The translations under genes were made by a program, and so were the position numbers. Source: Tolypothrix tenuis PCC 7101 (lineage in GTDB: Bacteria > Cyanobacteriota > Cyanobacteriia > Cyanobacteriales > Nostocaceae). Taken from it: DNA of 64,000 nt. The notes below the pieces were generated by a model. That model had not been told where the DNA came from. It made no database searches and saw only the letters and a program-made list of their open reading frames with translations. The DNA lies in contig NZ_AP018248.1 in the NCBI RefSeq assembly GCF_002368295.1, forward strand, positions 5,721,298 to 5,785,297, written 5' to 3'. Positions 25,017 to 33,957 of the stretch are shown one piece after another; the stretch's first letter is position 1, and every line of letters begins with the position of its first letter.

Positions 25017-25046
25017 TTGACAGGTATTCTCAACCAAGGTTATATT
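25017..25046 (+). promoter_or_regulatory. Sigma-70-type promoter of a candidate small RNA
   Basis: A perfect -35 TTGACA (25017-25022) and a -10 TATATT (25041-25046) are separated by 18 bases. No open frame follows; a terminator hairpin does, at 25085-25122. Confidence 0.5.
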
Positions 25047-25052
25047 GTTATC

Positions 25053-25122
25053 AAGTGTTCTCCTCTCTTTAAGGATCGGCAGACGGGATTAGCCAGCAGT
25101 AGCGGCTTGTCCCTCTTTTTTT
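25053..25122 (+). ncRNA. Candidate small RNA of about 70 nt
   Basis: The interval runs from just after a good promoter to the end of a terminator: GGGATTAGCC (25085-25094), loop of 9, GGCTTGTCCC (25104-25113) with two mismatched pairs, then a T-rich tail (25114-25122). The 5' part contains a pyrimidine stretch GTTCTCCTCTCTTT that could pair with ribosome sites. It lies between divergent upp and crtH without coding potential. I cannot match it to a named cyanobacterial RNA such as Yfr1 or Yfr2. Confidence 0.45.
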
Positions 25123-25558
25123 GTGTGTAAGAACGCGCAAGCTTGCGTTTTCGCCATAAATTGTGGTTTTACTCTATAAATTGACTCTGCTGTAGGGAAA
25201 AATGCTGTGTACTGAGAACAGATGCGATCGCAATATATCAAAGCCTCGCAAATTGGGAACGTAAATTAAGATATTTGTTGGCGCGAAAGCTTTCTATATT
25301 GGCAACATTGGGATATTTTTTAAATTGGCGATCGCAGTTTATCAAAGCAGTTAAGTATTATCTTTTCTATAAAAAGTAATATCTGCTACATTTTTTCAAG
25401 GGATTATGTGAAATATCTGACTATTCAATGGTAATGATGAATTGCATAGATAAAATTTTTGAATTTTACATTCTCATAGGGTGTTGAAATTCAAACTTCT
25501 GTTGGTGCGAAAGCGACTGGAAAAAGTTTCAAGACTAATTGTGCATTTTTAATTGTTT

Positions 25559-27061
25559 ATGACCCGTAATTCCTTGTTTGATGTAATTATCATTGGTTCT
25601 GGTATTGGTGGCTTGGTGACAGCAACCCAGCTAGCAGCAAAACGAGCTAAAGTGCTGGTATTAGAAAGTTATCTCATTCCTGGTGGTAGTGCTGGCTATT
25701 TTGAACGTGAAGGTTATCACTTTGATGTGGGAGCTTCAATGATTTTTGGGATGGGGCAAAATGGTACTACAAATTTACTCACCCGTGCCCTTCATGCTGT
25801 CAATGTCAGCGTAGAGACAATTGCCGATCCAGTGCAGATTCATTACCACTTACCCAACGGTTTAGACTTGAAAGTTGACCGTGTTTATGAAAAATATTTG
25901 CAAAATCTTACTGCTTATTTTCCTCACGAAACAAAGGGGATTCGTCGTTTTTATGACGAATGCTGGAAAGTATTTAACTGCCTCAACAGCATGGATTTGC
26001 TGTCATTAGAAGAACCTCGGTATTTGTTACGGACATTTTTGAAACATCCTTTAGCTTGTCTGGGTTTAGTCAAATATTTGCCGCAAAATGCCGGAGATAT
26101 CGCACGCCGTTACATTAAAGACCCGGAATTATTAAGATTTATCGATATGGAATGTTATTGCTGGTCGGTGGTTCCAGCCAACATGACACCCATGATTAAT
26201 GCAGGAATGGTCTTTTCTGATCGACATTATGGCGGAGTTAATTACCCCAAAGGGGGAGTAGGAAAAATTGCTCAAGCATTAGCCACAGGTTTAGAGAAAA
26301 CTGGGGGAAAAATTCAGTATCAAGCTAGGGTGAAAAGAATTCTCACCGAACGCGGAAAGGCTGTTGGTGTGGAATTGGTAAATGGTCAAATCTATCGGGG
26401 AAAACGCATAGTTTCTAATGCTACACGCTGGGATACTTTTGAAAAATTACTACCTGTAGAGGAAATGCCACGTAATGAGAAAAAATGGCAACAAGTATAT
26501 CAGAAATCACCCAGCTTTTTCAGTTTACACATGGGGGTTAAGCAGTCAGTTCTGCCACCAGGGACAGAGTGTCATCATATTTTGCTAGAAGATTGGCAGG
26601 ATATGACCAAACCACAAGGTACTATTTTTGTTTCGATTCCTACCTTGCTTGACCCCGATTTAGCACCAGCAGAATACCACATCATTCATGCTTTCACACC
26701 AGATTGGATAGAGAATTGGCAAGGCTTAACCGAGCAAGAATACGAGAAACGCAAAGAAGCAGCAGCTTGGCGAATTATTGACCGCTTAGAGCAAATTTTC
26801 CCTGGTTTAGATGCAGGAATAGATTATTTGGAAGTAGGAACACCCCGCACCCATCGCCGCTTTTTGGGACGAGAAGATGGGACTTATGGGCCAATTCCTC
26901 GGCGGAAGTTGCGCGGATTATTGAGTATGCCATTTAATCGCACCGCCATCCCTGGATTGTATTGTGTAGGCGATAGTACCTTTCCTGGTCAGGGGTTGAA
27001 TGCAGTAGCATTTTCGGGTTTTGCTTGTGCTCACCGCATTGCCGTAGATTTAGGGTTGTGA
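25559..27061 (+). CDS. crtH: Carotenoid (prolycopene) isomerase CrtH
   Basis: From ATG 25559 the protein has 500 residues, the usual length. It starts with a Rossmann FAD motif (DVIIIGSGIGGLVTA) and ends with the second FAD-binding block typical of the CrtI/CrtISO family (PGLYCVGDSTFPGQGLNAVAFSG). Internal blocks GGSAGYFEREGYHFDVGAS and YPKGGVGKIAQAL fit CRTISO/CrtH rather than phytoene desaturase CrtP. The enzyme converts poly-cis-lycopene to all-trans-lycopene for carotenoid synthesis at the membranes. A TTG six bases upstream is an unlikely start. The gene stands alone. Confidence 0.88.
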   Translation: MTRNSLFDVIIIGSGIGGLVTATQLAAKRAKVLVLESYLIPGGSAGYFEREGYHFDVGASMIFGMGQNGTTNLLTRALHAVNVSVETIADPVQIHYHLPNGLDLKVDRVYEKYLQNLTAYFPHETKGIRRFYDECWKVFNCLNSMDLLSLEEPRYLLRTFLKHPLACLGLVKYLPQNAGDIARRYIKDPELLRFIDMECYCWSVVPANMTPMINAGMVFSDRHYGGVNYPKGGVGKIAQALATGLEKTGGKIQYQARVKRILTERGKAVGVELVNGQIYRGKRIVSNATRWDTFEKLLPVEEMPRNEKKWQQVYQKSPSFFSLHMGVKQSVLPPGTECHHILLEDWQDMTKPQGTIFVSIPTLLDPDLAPAEYHIIHAFTPDWIENWQGLTEQEYEKRKEAAAWRIIDRLEQIFPGLDAGIDYLEVGTPRTHRRFLGREDGTYGPIPRRKLRGLLSMPFNRTAIPGLYCVGDSTFPGQGLNAVAFSGFACAHRIAVDLGL

Positions 27062-27219
27062 TTTTTGAAAGATTGAGTTAGAACTTTCCGGAAATTGCGA
27101 TCGCTAGTTGTAAAGTTATCGCGGCAGTATATAATTCTGACGATTTGTCAGATTTGTATTTTTGTAACCATTACTAATTGTTAATTTCTCAATCTTCATC
27201 ACACAGAAAGTTTTAATTA

Positions 27220-28551
27220 ATGCGACTCACACACAAACACAATATTGTGAAAGCAAGCTGGGTATTAGCCAGCTTTTTAAGTACCTGTTTGTTAGGTGCA
27301 ACGGTGAAAGCGGCGACAGTAGCTAATTGGCATTTTGATAGCAACCGCAATCATCTTGACTTCACTACAGATGAAACTGTGCAACCACGAGTCCAACTTT
27401 TGACTTCTACCAGTCTCGCCATCGATTTACCAGGTGTTACCCTAAATTATCCCCAGGTAACTCAAAAGATAGGCCTAGTCACGCAACAAATTCAAATTGG
27501 ACAGTTTGGTGCTGATAGTACCCGCATTCTGATTACCTTAGCGCCTGGTTACACCATAGATCCCTCCCAAGTCCAGCTGCAAGAAAAATCCCCAAATCAT
27601 TGGTCTGTACAGTTACCCCAAATTACCAGAGTCGCTATTACTCAACCCAGTATTCCACCAGTAATTACTCCAGAGCAACCTATAGTTACTAATAGAAATT
27701 TGTTTGCGGGTGTAGTCCCTTTAAATTCATCAATGAAGGCTTTAGAACCCCAAATTAAAGCCTTGATGAGTCGCTACAGCTTCCTCACCACAGGAATGTT
27801 TTTCCTCGATTTGGATACTGGCAATTATTTGGATATTAAAGGCGATCGCGTTTTTCCCGCAGCCAGTACAATTAAACTGCCGATTCTCATTGCCTTTTTT
27901 CAAGATTTAGATGCTGGTAAAGTCAGGCTAGATGAGAAGCTGACTATGCGCGGCGACTTAGTCACCAATGGTTCGGGAGATATGCAGTATGAACGTGTTG
28001 GGAAGAAGTACACAGCTTTAGAAACTATCACCAAAATGGTGACTATTAGTGACAATACCGCCACTAATATGATTATTGACCGTTTGGGTGGCGCAGCGAA
28101 ACTCAATCAGCGTTTCCGTAGCTGGGGATTGAAAGACACTGTAATTCGCCATCTTTTAGCTGACTTGCGAGGAACCAACACTACCAGTTCTCAAGACATG
28201 GCTAGAGTCTTGGCTTTGTTAGTCAATAACAAGCTAGTTTCTCCTAGTAGCAAAGAACAAGCTTTAGATATTCTGCGTCATACCACCGTGCATACTCTGC
28301 TTCCCGCAGGTTTAGGTAAAGGCGCAGTCATCGCCAACAAAACTGGAGATATTGGCTTTCTCATTGGCGATGCAGGATTTATCACCATGCCAAATGGTAA
28401 ACATTACCTAGCAGCTATCTTTGTCAAACGTCCCTATAAAGACAGTAGAGGCAGAGACTTTATTCGCCAAGTTTCCCAGCTTGTCTACAATTACCTCAAT
28501 CAGCCTAACCCCGTTGCTACTGGTAATTCTCCCACCAACGTCAACTTCTAG
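27220..28551 (+). CDS. Beta-lactamase-fold serine hydrolase with AMIN-like N-terminal domain
   Basis: The 443-residue protein has a signal peptide (residues 1-31, ending TVKA), an AMIN-like beta domain (about 32-145) and a class A beta-lactamase/PBP-type domain (about 175-430). The catalytic SxxK is STIK (near 209), then SDN (near 284) and KTG (near 379). The segment after SDN (HLLADLRGTNTTSSQD) is short and has no obvious Glu equivalent to Glu166 of class A beta-lactamases. It is thus more likely a periplasmic peptidoglycan peptidase or penicillin-binding protein than a resistance enzyme. AMIN domains often target cell-wall proteins to the septum or envelope. Confidence 0.8.
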   Translation: MRLTHKHNIVKASWVLASFLSTCLLGATVKAATVANWHFDSNRNHLDFTTDETVQPRVQLLTSTSLAIDLPGVTLNYPQVTQKIGLVTQQIQIGQFGADSTRILITLAPGYTIDPSQVQLQEKSPNHWSVQLPQITRVAITQPSIPPVITPEQPIVTNRNLFAGVVPLNSSMKALEPQIKALMSRYSFLTTGMFFLDLDTGNYLDIKGDRVFPAASTIKLPILIAFFQDLDAGKVRLDEKLTMRGDLVTNGSGDMQYERVGKKYTALETITKMVTISDNTATNMIIDRLGGAAKLNQRFRSWGLKDTVIRHLLADLRGTNTTSSQDMARVLALLVNNKLVSPSSKEQALDILRHTTVHTLLPAGLGKGAVIANKTGDIGFLIGDAGFITMPNGKHYLAAIFVKRPYKDSRGRDFIRQVSQLVYNYLNQPNPVATGNSPTNVNF

Positions 28552-28566
28552 CAAATATTCGGGTTG

Positions 28567-28592
28567 TAGAGACGCGATGAATCGCGTCTTTG
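28567..28592. repeat. Palindromic repeat GAGACGCGAT-AATCGCGTCTC, copy A
   Basis: TAGAGACGCGATGAATCGCGTC is a near-palindrome; closely related copies lie at 29324-29367, 37329-37356 and 54825-54851, all between genes. Confidence 0.75.
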
Positions 28593-28619
28593 ACGCAAAA
28601 TTCCTACCCGAACCGTAAT

Positions 28620-28670
28620 CAGGATAAACACAGCTATCAACTAAGTGTTTATCCTGCTTTTATTTTTATT
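28620..28670 (+). terminator. Rho-independent terminator of the serine hydrolase gene
   Basis: Perfect 12-bp arms CAGGATAAACAC (28620-28631) and GTGTTTATCCTG (28645-28656) are followed by a T-rich tail. It is 69 bases after the stop codon. The remaining gap to 28937 is AT-rich without recognised features. Confidence 0.8.
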
Positions 28671-28937
28671 AAAATGATATATTTTTTACTTTTTATCCGT
28701 CAAAAAACTAAGTATTAAAAAAAACTTAAGTAAATCGATAGTTTGTAAAAGTTAGAAGTAATATTTACTACTAACAAAAGCAATGTGTCTCAAATGACAT
28801 CTAGTTATATCGCATTAAACCTCATTTATTAAGGAATATAGGCGATTTATTCTGAAAATGCTTTTGCAGTACATACCTCTGTAAGTTGAATATCATACAA
28901 CTTCTACGGGACTTAAACTAGAAAAAACACATAAGCT

Positions 28938-29258
28938 ATGGGTAGCAGTTATCAATACACTTGCGAAAACATCTCTATTCACGGAGATGTAATATCAGCG
29001 ACTTGTCAAAGACGCGATGGTTCTTGGAACGAAACCTCACTATCCTTAAGAGGAATTGAAAACATTGATGGCATTCTAGAAGTAACTGATCCTTACGCGC
29101 GGAGTAGTTTTCAGTTGAGTGCGACGAATATCTCTATTGATGGAGATGTACTATCTGCCACTTGCCGCAGAATGGATGGTTTATGGAACGAAAGTTCTCT
29201 AGTTTTGAATGGAATTGAAAACATTGATGGCAACCTAGAATATACAGGTAGCCCATAA
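28938..29258 (+). CDS. Cyanovirin-N homology (CVNH) lectin-like protein
   Basis: A 106-residue protein made of two tandem halves of about 50 residues. Each half has the CVNH pattern NISI.GDV.SA.C.R.DG.WN..S..L.GIENIDG.LE, ending ENIDGILEV and ENIDGNLEY. It matches cyanovirin-N in length and internal symmetry. Cyanovirin-N has two disulfides; here the first repeat keeps both cysteines (C9, C23) but the second has only C76, the partner position reading LSAT. There is no signal peptide, as in cyanovirin-N. CVNH proteins bind mannose-rich glycans. The natural role is unknown. The gene stands alone between a hydrolase terminator and a palindromic repeat. Confidence 0.85.
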   Translation: MGSSYQYTCENISIHGDVISATCQRRDGSWNETSLSLRGIENIDGILEVTDPYARSSFQLSATNISIDGDVLSATCRRMDGLWNESSLVLNGIENIDGNLEYTGSP

Positions 29259-29323
29259 AGCAGATTTAAGCTGATACGCACCTAGACCCAATATTCTGGT
29301 GTTAGGGTTGTCCAAGATAAACA

Positions 29324-29367
29324 GTAGAGACGCAATTAATCAGAGACGCGATTAATCGCGTCTCTAC
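29324..29367. repeat. Palindromic repeat GAGACGCGATTAATCGCGTCTC, copy B with partial duplicate
   Basis: A perfect palindromic core GAGACGCGATTAATCGCGTC follows a degenerate left half GTAGAGACGCAATTAAT. Positioned between the CVNH gene and purT (convergent), so it may also act as a terminator for both. Confidence 0.75.
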
Positions 29368-29431
29368 AATTTTTTGGCAATGCTGATGATTAACTATGCA
29401 ACTTAAATGCGTAACAGCTTAGAGAAAATTA

Positions 29432-30601
29432 TCAGACTAATTTCACTTTACTAGCTGCGCTTGTAGCTTTTTCTCGCGCCTCTTCCACATTCACGCCTTT
29501 AGCCAAAGCTACTCCCATACGCCGATAAGGATGGGAACTGGGTTTACCAAATAGCTTAATATCTACATCTTTTTGGGCTAATGCATCCGCTACACCTGTA
29601 TAGGTAATAGAATCTGATTTTTCAGAAGCTAGAATTACCGCACTAGCTGAAGGGCCAAACTGTTCTATATTGGGAATTGGTAAGCCTAGAACAGCCCGTA
29701 AATGTAATTCAAACTCATTAAGATTTTGCGATATTAAAGTCACCATACCTGTGTCATGGGGACGGGGAGAAAGTTCTGAAAAAATCACTTCATTTTTAGT
29801 AATAAAAAACTCAACCCCAAAAATCCCGGCTCCTCCTAACGCATCGGTAACTTTTTTAGCAATTTCTTGAGCTTTTAAAATTTTATCTTCAGAGATTTCG
29901 GCTGGTTGCCAAGATTCTTGATAATCTCCTCTTTCTTGACGATGACCAATAGGTTCACAATAAATAGTAGGCGCATTCCACTGTTTAATAGTCAGTAAAG
30001 TTATCTCTATTTCAAAGTTAATAAATTCCTCTACAATTACCTTTTGAGTATCACCGCGAGAATTTGCGATCGCATAATTCCAAGCCTGTTCAACTTCATC
30101 TTTATTTTGAACTACAGATTGCCCTTTTCCTGATGATGACATCACAGGTTTTAGTACATTCGGAAAGCCAATTAAATCAGCAGCTACTCTCAACTCTTCT
30201 AGAGAATTTGCATAACCATATCTAGCAGTTCTGATATTTAATTGTTCATTGGCTAAGTCTCTAATTCTGTCACGATTCATTGTGTAGTTAGTCGCCGCCG
30301 CCGTCGGAATAACTATTATCCCGCGTTGCTCAAATTCTACGAGTTTCTCAGTTCTAATCGCTTCAATTTCCGGGATGATTAAATCAGGTTGATGCTTGCT
30401 GACAATCGCTTCTAAATCATCACCACTCAACATAGAAATCACTTCTGAGCAATCAGCAACTTGCATTGCTGGCGCATTAGGGTAACGATCCACAGCAATT
30501 ACATAATTACCCAGACGTTGAGCAGCAATTACAAACTCTTTACCTAACTCTCCTGCACCCAGCAACATCAATTTTTTTGGCAATTTAATCTCATTATGCA
30601 T
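29432..30601 (-). CDS. purT: Formate-dependent phosphoribosylglycinamide formyltransferase PurT
   Basis: This 389-residue ATP-grasp enzyme shows KLMLLGAGELGKEFVIAAQR at the N-terminus, IPEIEAI, PVMSSSGKGQSVV (ATP-binding loop), GAGIFGVEFF and the metal-binding SELSPRPHDTGMVTL. These are standard PurT blocks. It makes formyl-GAR from GAR, formate and ATP in purine synthesis, replacing folate-dependent PurN. Length and start (MHNEIKLPKKLMLLG) are normal for the family. The gene is preceded by the pentapeptide gene in the same direction with a gap of 55 bases. Confidence 0.95.
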   Translation of the reverse strand: MHNEIKLPKKLMLLGAGELGKEFVIAAQRLGNYVIAVDRYPNAPAMQVADCSEVISMLSGDDLEAIVSKHQPDLIIPEIEAIRTEKLVEFEQRGIIVIPTAAATNYTMNRDRIRDLANEQLNIRTARYGYANSLEELRVAADLIGFPNVLKPVMSSSGKGQSVVQNKDEVEQAWNYAIANSRGDTQKVIVEEFINFEIEITLLTIKQWNAPTIYCEPIGHRQERGDYQESWQPAEISEDKILKAQEIAKKVTDALGGAGIFGVEFFITKNEVIFSELSPRPHDTGMVTLISQNLNEFELHLRAVLGLPIPNIEQFGPSASAVILASEKSDSITYTGVADALAQKDVDIKLFGKPSSHPYRRMGVALAKGVNVEEAREKATSAASKVKLV

Positions 30602-30656
30602 GAATTAATCCAAGTGAATATTAACGATACAATCTGATAATTTCTATTTTTGACTT

Positions 30657-31154
30657 TTAATTATCATCTGCCGAAGTGTTAAATCTAGCACCACGCAGTT
30701 GTAAATCTTTACGTTGTTGGAATGATAAACCAGTCCCATTCCCCAACTGACATTCATCTACTAGCGTATCTAGCCAGATAGTCTGGTTGAGAGTTGCACC
30801 GCTTAAATCTGCATTTCTTAAATCAGCTTGGGTGAAATTTACAAATAATAGGTCGGCATTTACTAAAATGGTATTTTGCAAATTTGCACCTGATAAATTG
30901 CCCCGAATAAAATTGACTGCTGCTAAATTTAAATTAGATAAATCAGCACCGCTTAAATTAGGAAATTTTAATTGGCTGGGATTACTGAGAAATCTGATAA
31001 TACAGTTTATATTCGCTTCATTAAGGCGCAATTGAGTTAAAAATTCATAACGAGCAATACCTAATTTTCGGAGAATTTGTAGCCTATGCTCTGGAGTTTG
31101 TTCTAAAAAATGGATAGCGCGATCGCGTATATTTTGAGTTGAGATATGGAGCAT
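30657..31154 (-). CDS. Pentapeptide-repeat protein
   Basis: A 165-residue protein with a helical N-terminal part (residues 1-60) and a run of A(D/N)LxX pentapeptides (SGADLSNLNL, SGANLQNTIL, ADLRNADLSGATL) from about 65 to 120, predicted to form a right-handed quadrilateral beta-helix. A C-terminal tail ends QRKDLQLRGARF. Such proteins are abundant in cyanobacteria with mostly unknown roles. Located upstream of purT on the same strand. Confidence 0.85.
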   Translation of the reverse strand: MLHISTQNIRDRAIHFLEQTPEHRLQILRKLGIARYEFLTQLRLNEANINCIIRFLSNPSQLKFPNLSGADLSNLNLAAVNFIRGNLSGANLQNTILVNADLLFVNFTQADLRNADLSGATLNQTIWLDTLVDECQLGNGTGLSFQQRKDLQLRGARFNTSADDN

Positions 31155-31226
31155 AATTTCTCAATAAAAATTGACTTATAGAAAGTGTTATATGGGATGA
31201 ATTAAAATCTTGCCATATAACGGATG

Positions 31227-31571
31227 TTAGGACAGAAGCGGTTCCAATCTTGCTATCACTTCATCAATCAACTCAGTCGGCGCTTTTTCCACAAAAACTG
31301 CTTTTCTAGCGATACAATCAACTGCTCTAATTTGATCTACTAATACTACTCCGTAAGTTTGCATTTGATCTGGGAGTTCTACTTCAAAAGGCCATCCCTT
31401 CTTGCGGCTAGTTATGGGGCAAACTAGTACAATATTTGAAATTTGATTATAGAGTAAGGGCGAGATAATTATAGCGGGACGATAGCCTGCTTGCTCACTT
31501 CCAGTACGGGGATTCAATTCCAATTGGATGATGTCACCGCGGTCAGGGATGCGTCCGTCTATTTTTACCAA
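31227..31571 (-). CDS. mazF: MazF/PemK-type toxin
   Basis: Taking TTG at 31569-31571 as start gives 114 residues. Blocks RGDIIQLELNPRTGSEQAGYRPAIIISP, VLVCPITSR and VVLVDQIRAVD are standard MazF/PemK/ChpB features of an mRNA interferase. The TTG overlaps the end of the antitoxin frame (its stop TAA is at 31565-31567) and has a GGGAG ribosome site about seven bases upstream. The frame extends to 31598, but that part overlaps the antitoxin further. Toxin activity is inferred from family. It forms a two-gene operon with the antitoxin. Confidence 0.85.
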   Translation of the reverse strand: MVKIDGRIPDRGDIIQLELNPRTGSEQAGYRPAIIISPLLYNQISNIVLVCPITSRKKGWPFEVELPDQMQTYGVVLVDQIRAVDCIARKAVFVEKAPTELIDEVIARLEPLLS

Positions 31572-31807
31572 GTTTCTTCTCCCGCAGCTTCTCCCCAATC
31601 CACTTCATCATGCTGTTTATCTGGAGTAACATCTTTGAGTAATTCATTAAGAGTATACTTAGGTCTTGTCGGAGATAGAATAATCTTATTTCCCTCTGTT
31701 GAAATCGCCACAAAGTCTCCTTGCTTTAATCCCATCTGCTGAATAATGGTTTGCGGGAGCCTGATTCCCAGAGAGTTACCCCAGATGCTAATTTTTTGGG
31801 TGACCAT
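31565..31807 (-). CDS. mazE: MazE-type antitoxin (AbrB/SpoVT fold)
   Basis: An 80-residue protein beginning with the AbrB-like DNA-binding segment KISIWGNSLGIRLPQTIIQQMGLKQGDFV (residues 5-33) followed by an acidic C-terminal tail (KQHDEVDWGEAAGEETW), the part that in MazE neutralises the toxin. Its stop codon overlaps the toxin start, so the two are translationally coupled and autoregulation by the pair is expected. Confidence 0.88.
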   Translation of the reverse strand: MVTQKISIWGNSLGIRLPQTIIQQMGLKQGDFVAISTEGNKIILSPTRPKYTLNELLKDVTPDKQHDEVDWGEAAGEETW

Positions 31808-31946
31808 TGTTGAGAATTAAGATTTGATGTATATACATTGAGTATACTACCGATTGTAGATGCTAAAATTAATAAATTTAGCACCTATGAAAATTATTTG
31901 AAATAAATTTTAGATTTTTAAAAGTTGATATTTATCTATAACTGTT

Positions 31947-33875
31947 TTAAGCATCCATCTCAGCTAATTCCATCCATCTTTCAGTGGCTTTATCAATTGC
32001 TTGCTTGAGCGTTTCCACTTGCTCGTACAATTTTTGTACCTGGCTATAATTCCCCGCCGTAACATTTAATAAAGCTTTCTCTGCTTCCGCTTTCTCAGTT
32101 TCTAACTGAGCAATTTTATCTTCCAACTGTTCAAATTCTTTCCTTTCCCAATTTGACATCCTGCGGCGCTTTTTAGATTCGGAATCTTTTGGTTGAGATG
32201 CAGGTTTTTCCGGCTCTATCTTGCTGGATTTTTCTTTACTAGCAGCTTCTTGTTGTGCGGCTTCTTCAGCTTTTTTATAGTCAAGGTAAACTGAATAATT
32301 ACCAGGATATTGCCTAAGAGTTCCGCCTTCTTCAAAGGAAAAAATGGTGTCGATAGTTCTGTCTAAGAAATAGCGATCGTGCGAAACTACAATTACACAT
32401 CCAGTAAAATCTTCTAAATAGTCTTCTAGTACCGCTAAGGTTTGCACATCTAAATCATTAGTCGGTTCATCTAGAATTAAAACATTGGGTGCGCTCATTA
32501 GTAAGCGCAACAAAAATAATCGCCGTTTTTCACCACCAGATAGTTTATGAATTGGCGCATATTGCTGATTACCAGGAAATAAAAATCGCTCTAGCATTTG
32601 GGAAGCTGTGATTTTAGTCCCATCAGCAATCGGGATAAATTCACCTTCTTCTTTGATGTAGTCAATCACGCGCTGATTTTCGTTTAAAGCTGTGAGCAAT
32701 TCTTCAGAATGTTGGTCAAAATAACCGATATGAATTGTAGCACCAATGTCTACATTACCTGCATCCGGCTGCGCTCGTCCGGTAATCATATCCATTAATG
32801 TGGATTTACCTGCGCCGTTACCACCAATAATCCCAATGCGGTCTTCGGGACTAAATTCGTAGGTAAAATCTTTAATTAAGGTGCGCCCATTGTAGGCTTT
32901 AGAAATCTTATTAATGGCAATAACTTTTTTGCCAATCCTTCTACTAACTGTAGAAATATCAACTTTACCCTGAACCTGTTTAAACTCAGTTTCTCGCATA
33001 GCTTGAATGCGATCAATTCTGGCTTTTTGTTTGGTACTGCGCGCTTTGGGGCCGCGTTTGAGCCATTCTAATTCTCGCCGCAATACGCCTTGGTGTTTAC
33101 GTTGGCTACTAACGGCAGATTCTTCTGCTAAAGCTTTCTTTTCCAGGTAATATGAATAGTTACCTGTATAGGTGTAAATGTCACCTCTATCGATTTCAAT
33201 AATCCGATTGGTGACACGATCCAAAAAGTAGCGATCGTGAGTAATTAAAAATAATGCTCCACGATAGCGATTTAAATAACTTTGTAACCACTCTACAGAT
33301 AGCGCATCGAGATGGTTAGTTGGCTCATCCATCAACAATACATCTGGTTCGGATAGCAAGGCTGTTGCTAAAGCAATCCGCTTGCGATAGCCACCGGATA
33401 ATGTGCCAATGCGGGTATCAAAGTCGGAAATACCTAACTTTGTCAAGATAATTTTGGCGTTGGTTTCTAATTCCCAAGCGCCAGATGCATCCATTTTTTG
33501 CATGACTACCGATAGCCGTGACATTAGCTGACTGTCTTCGGGATAGTGCGCTAGTTTATCGGAAAGTTCTTCATATTCACGCACCAAAGCCATGTGTTCG
33601 CCACTATCGGCAAAAATCTGCTCTAGAACTGTGCGGTTTTCGTCTAAATCTGGTTGCTGGGGTAAGTAAATTACCTTAGAACCAGAGTTAACTAAAATTT
33701 GTCCGCTATCTATCGGTTCTAGCCCAGCAATCATTTTTAATAAAGTGGATTTACCAGAACCATTAGTACCAATTAATCCAACTTTATCAGTAGCATCTAA
33801 ACTAAAGCTGGCATCTTTTAATATTTCCTTAATACCAAAGTCTTTTTTAACAGATTGTAGTGTAATAATGCTCAT
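31947..33875 (-). CDS. ABC-F ATPase, Uup-like
   Basis: The 642-residue protein has two nucleotide-binding domains without membrane segments. NBD1: GTNGSGKST (near 37-45), signature LSGGYRKRIALA and LLMDEPTNHLD. NBD2: GGNGAGKST, LSGGEKRRLFLL and LILDEPTNDLD. Between them lies the ABC-F linker with ARSTKQKARIDR. The C-terminal 80 residues form a coiled coil rich in Glu and Lys, as in the Uup subfamily, which binds nucleic acid. ABC-F proteins act on the ribosome. The start ATG gives MSIITLQSVKKDFG, as usual. Single gene. Confidence 0.9.
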   Translation of the reverse strand: MSIITLQSVKKDFGIKEILKDASFSLDATDKVGLIGTNGSGKSTLLKMIAGLEPIDSGQILVNSGSKVIYLPQQPDLDENRTVLEQIFADSGEHMALVREYEELSDKLAHYPEDSQLMSRLSVVMQKMDASGAWELETNAKIILTKLGISDFDTRIGTLSGGYRKRIALATALLSEPDVLLMDEPTNHLDALSVEWLQSYLNRYRGALFLITHDRYFLDRVTNRIIEIDRGDIYTYTGNYSYYLEKKALAEESAVSSQRKHQGVLRRELEWLKRGPKARSTKQKARIDRIQAMRETEFKQVQGKVDISTVSRRIGKKVIAINKISKAYNGRTLIKDFTYEFSPEDRIGIIGGNGAGKSTLMDMITGRAQPDAGNVDIGATIHIGYFDQHSEELLTALNENQRVIDYIKEEGEFIPIADGTKITASQMLERFLFPGNQQYAPIHKLSGGEKRRLFLLRLLMSAPNVLILDEPTNDLDVQTLAVLEDYLEDFTGCVIVVSHDRYFLDRTIDTIFSFEEGGTLRQYPGNYSVYLDYKKAEEAAQQEAASKEKSSKIEPEKPASQPKDSESKKRRRMSNWERKEFEQLEDKIAQLETEKAEAEKALLNVTAGNYSQVQKLYEQVETLKQAIDKATERWMELAEMDA

Positions 33876-33957
33876 AAAAATTCGTGATTTGTCCTAGTTA
33901 ATTTGTCATGCGTCAGCCAGGTAAATAAAGCAATCACCTTACCTACCTGGCTGCAAT

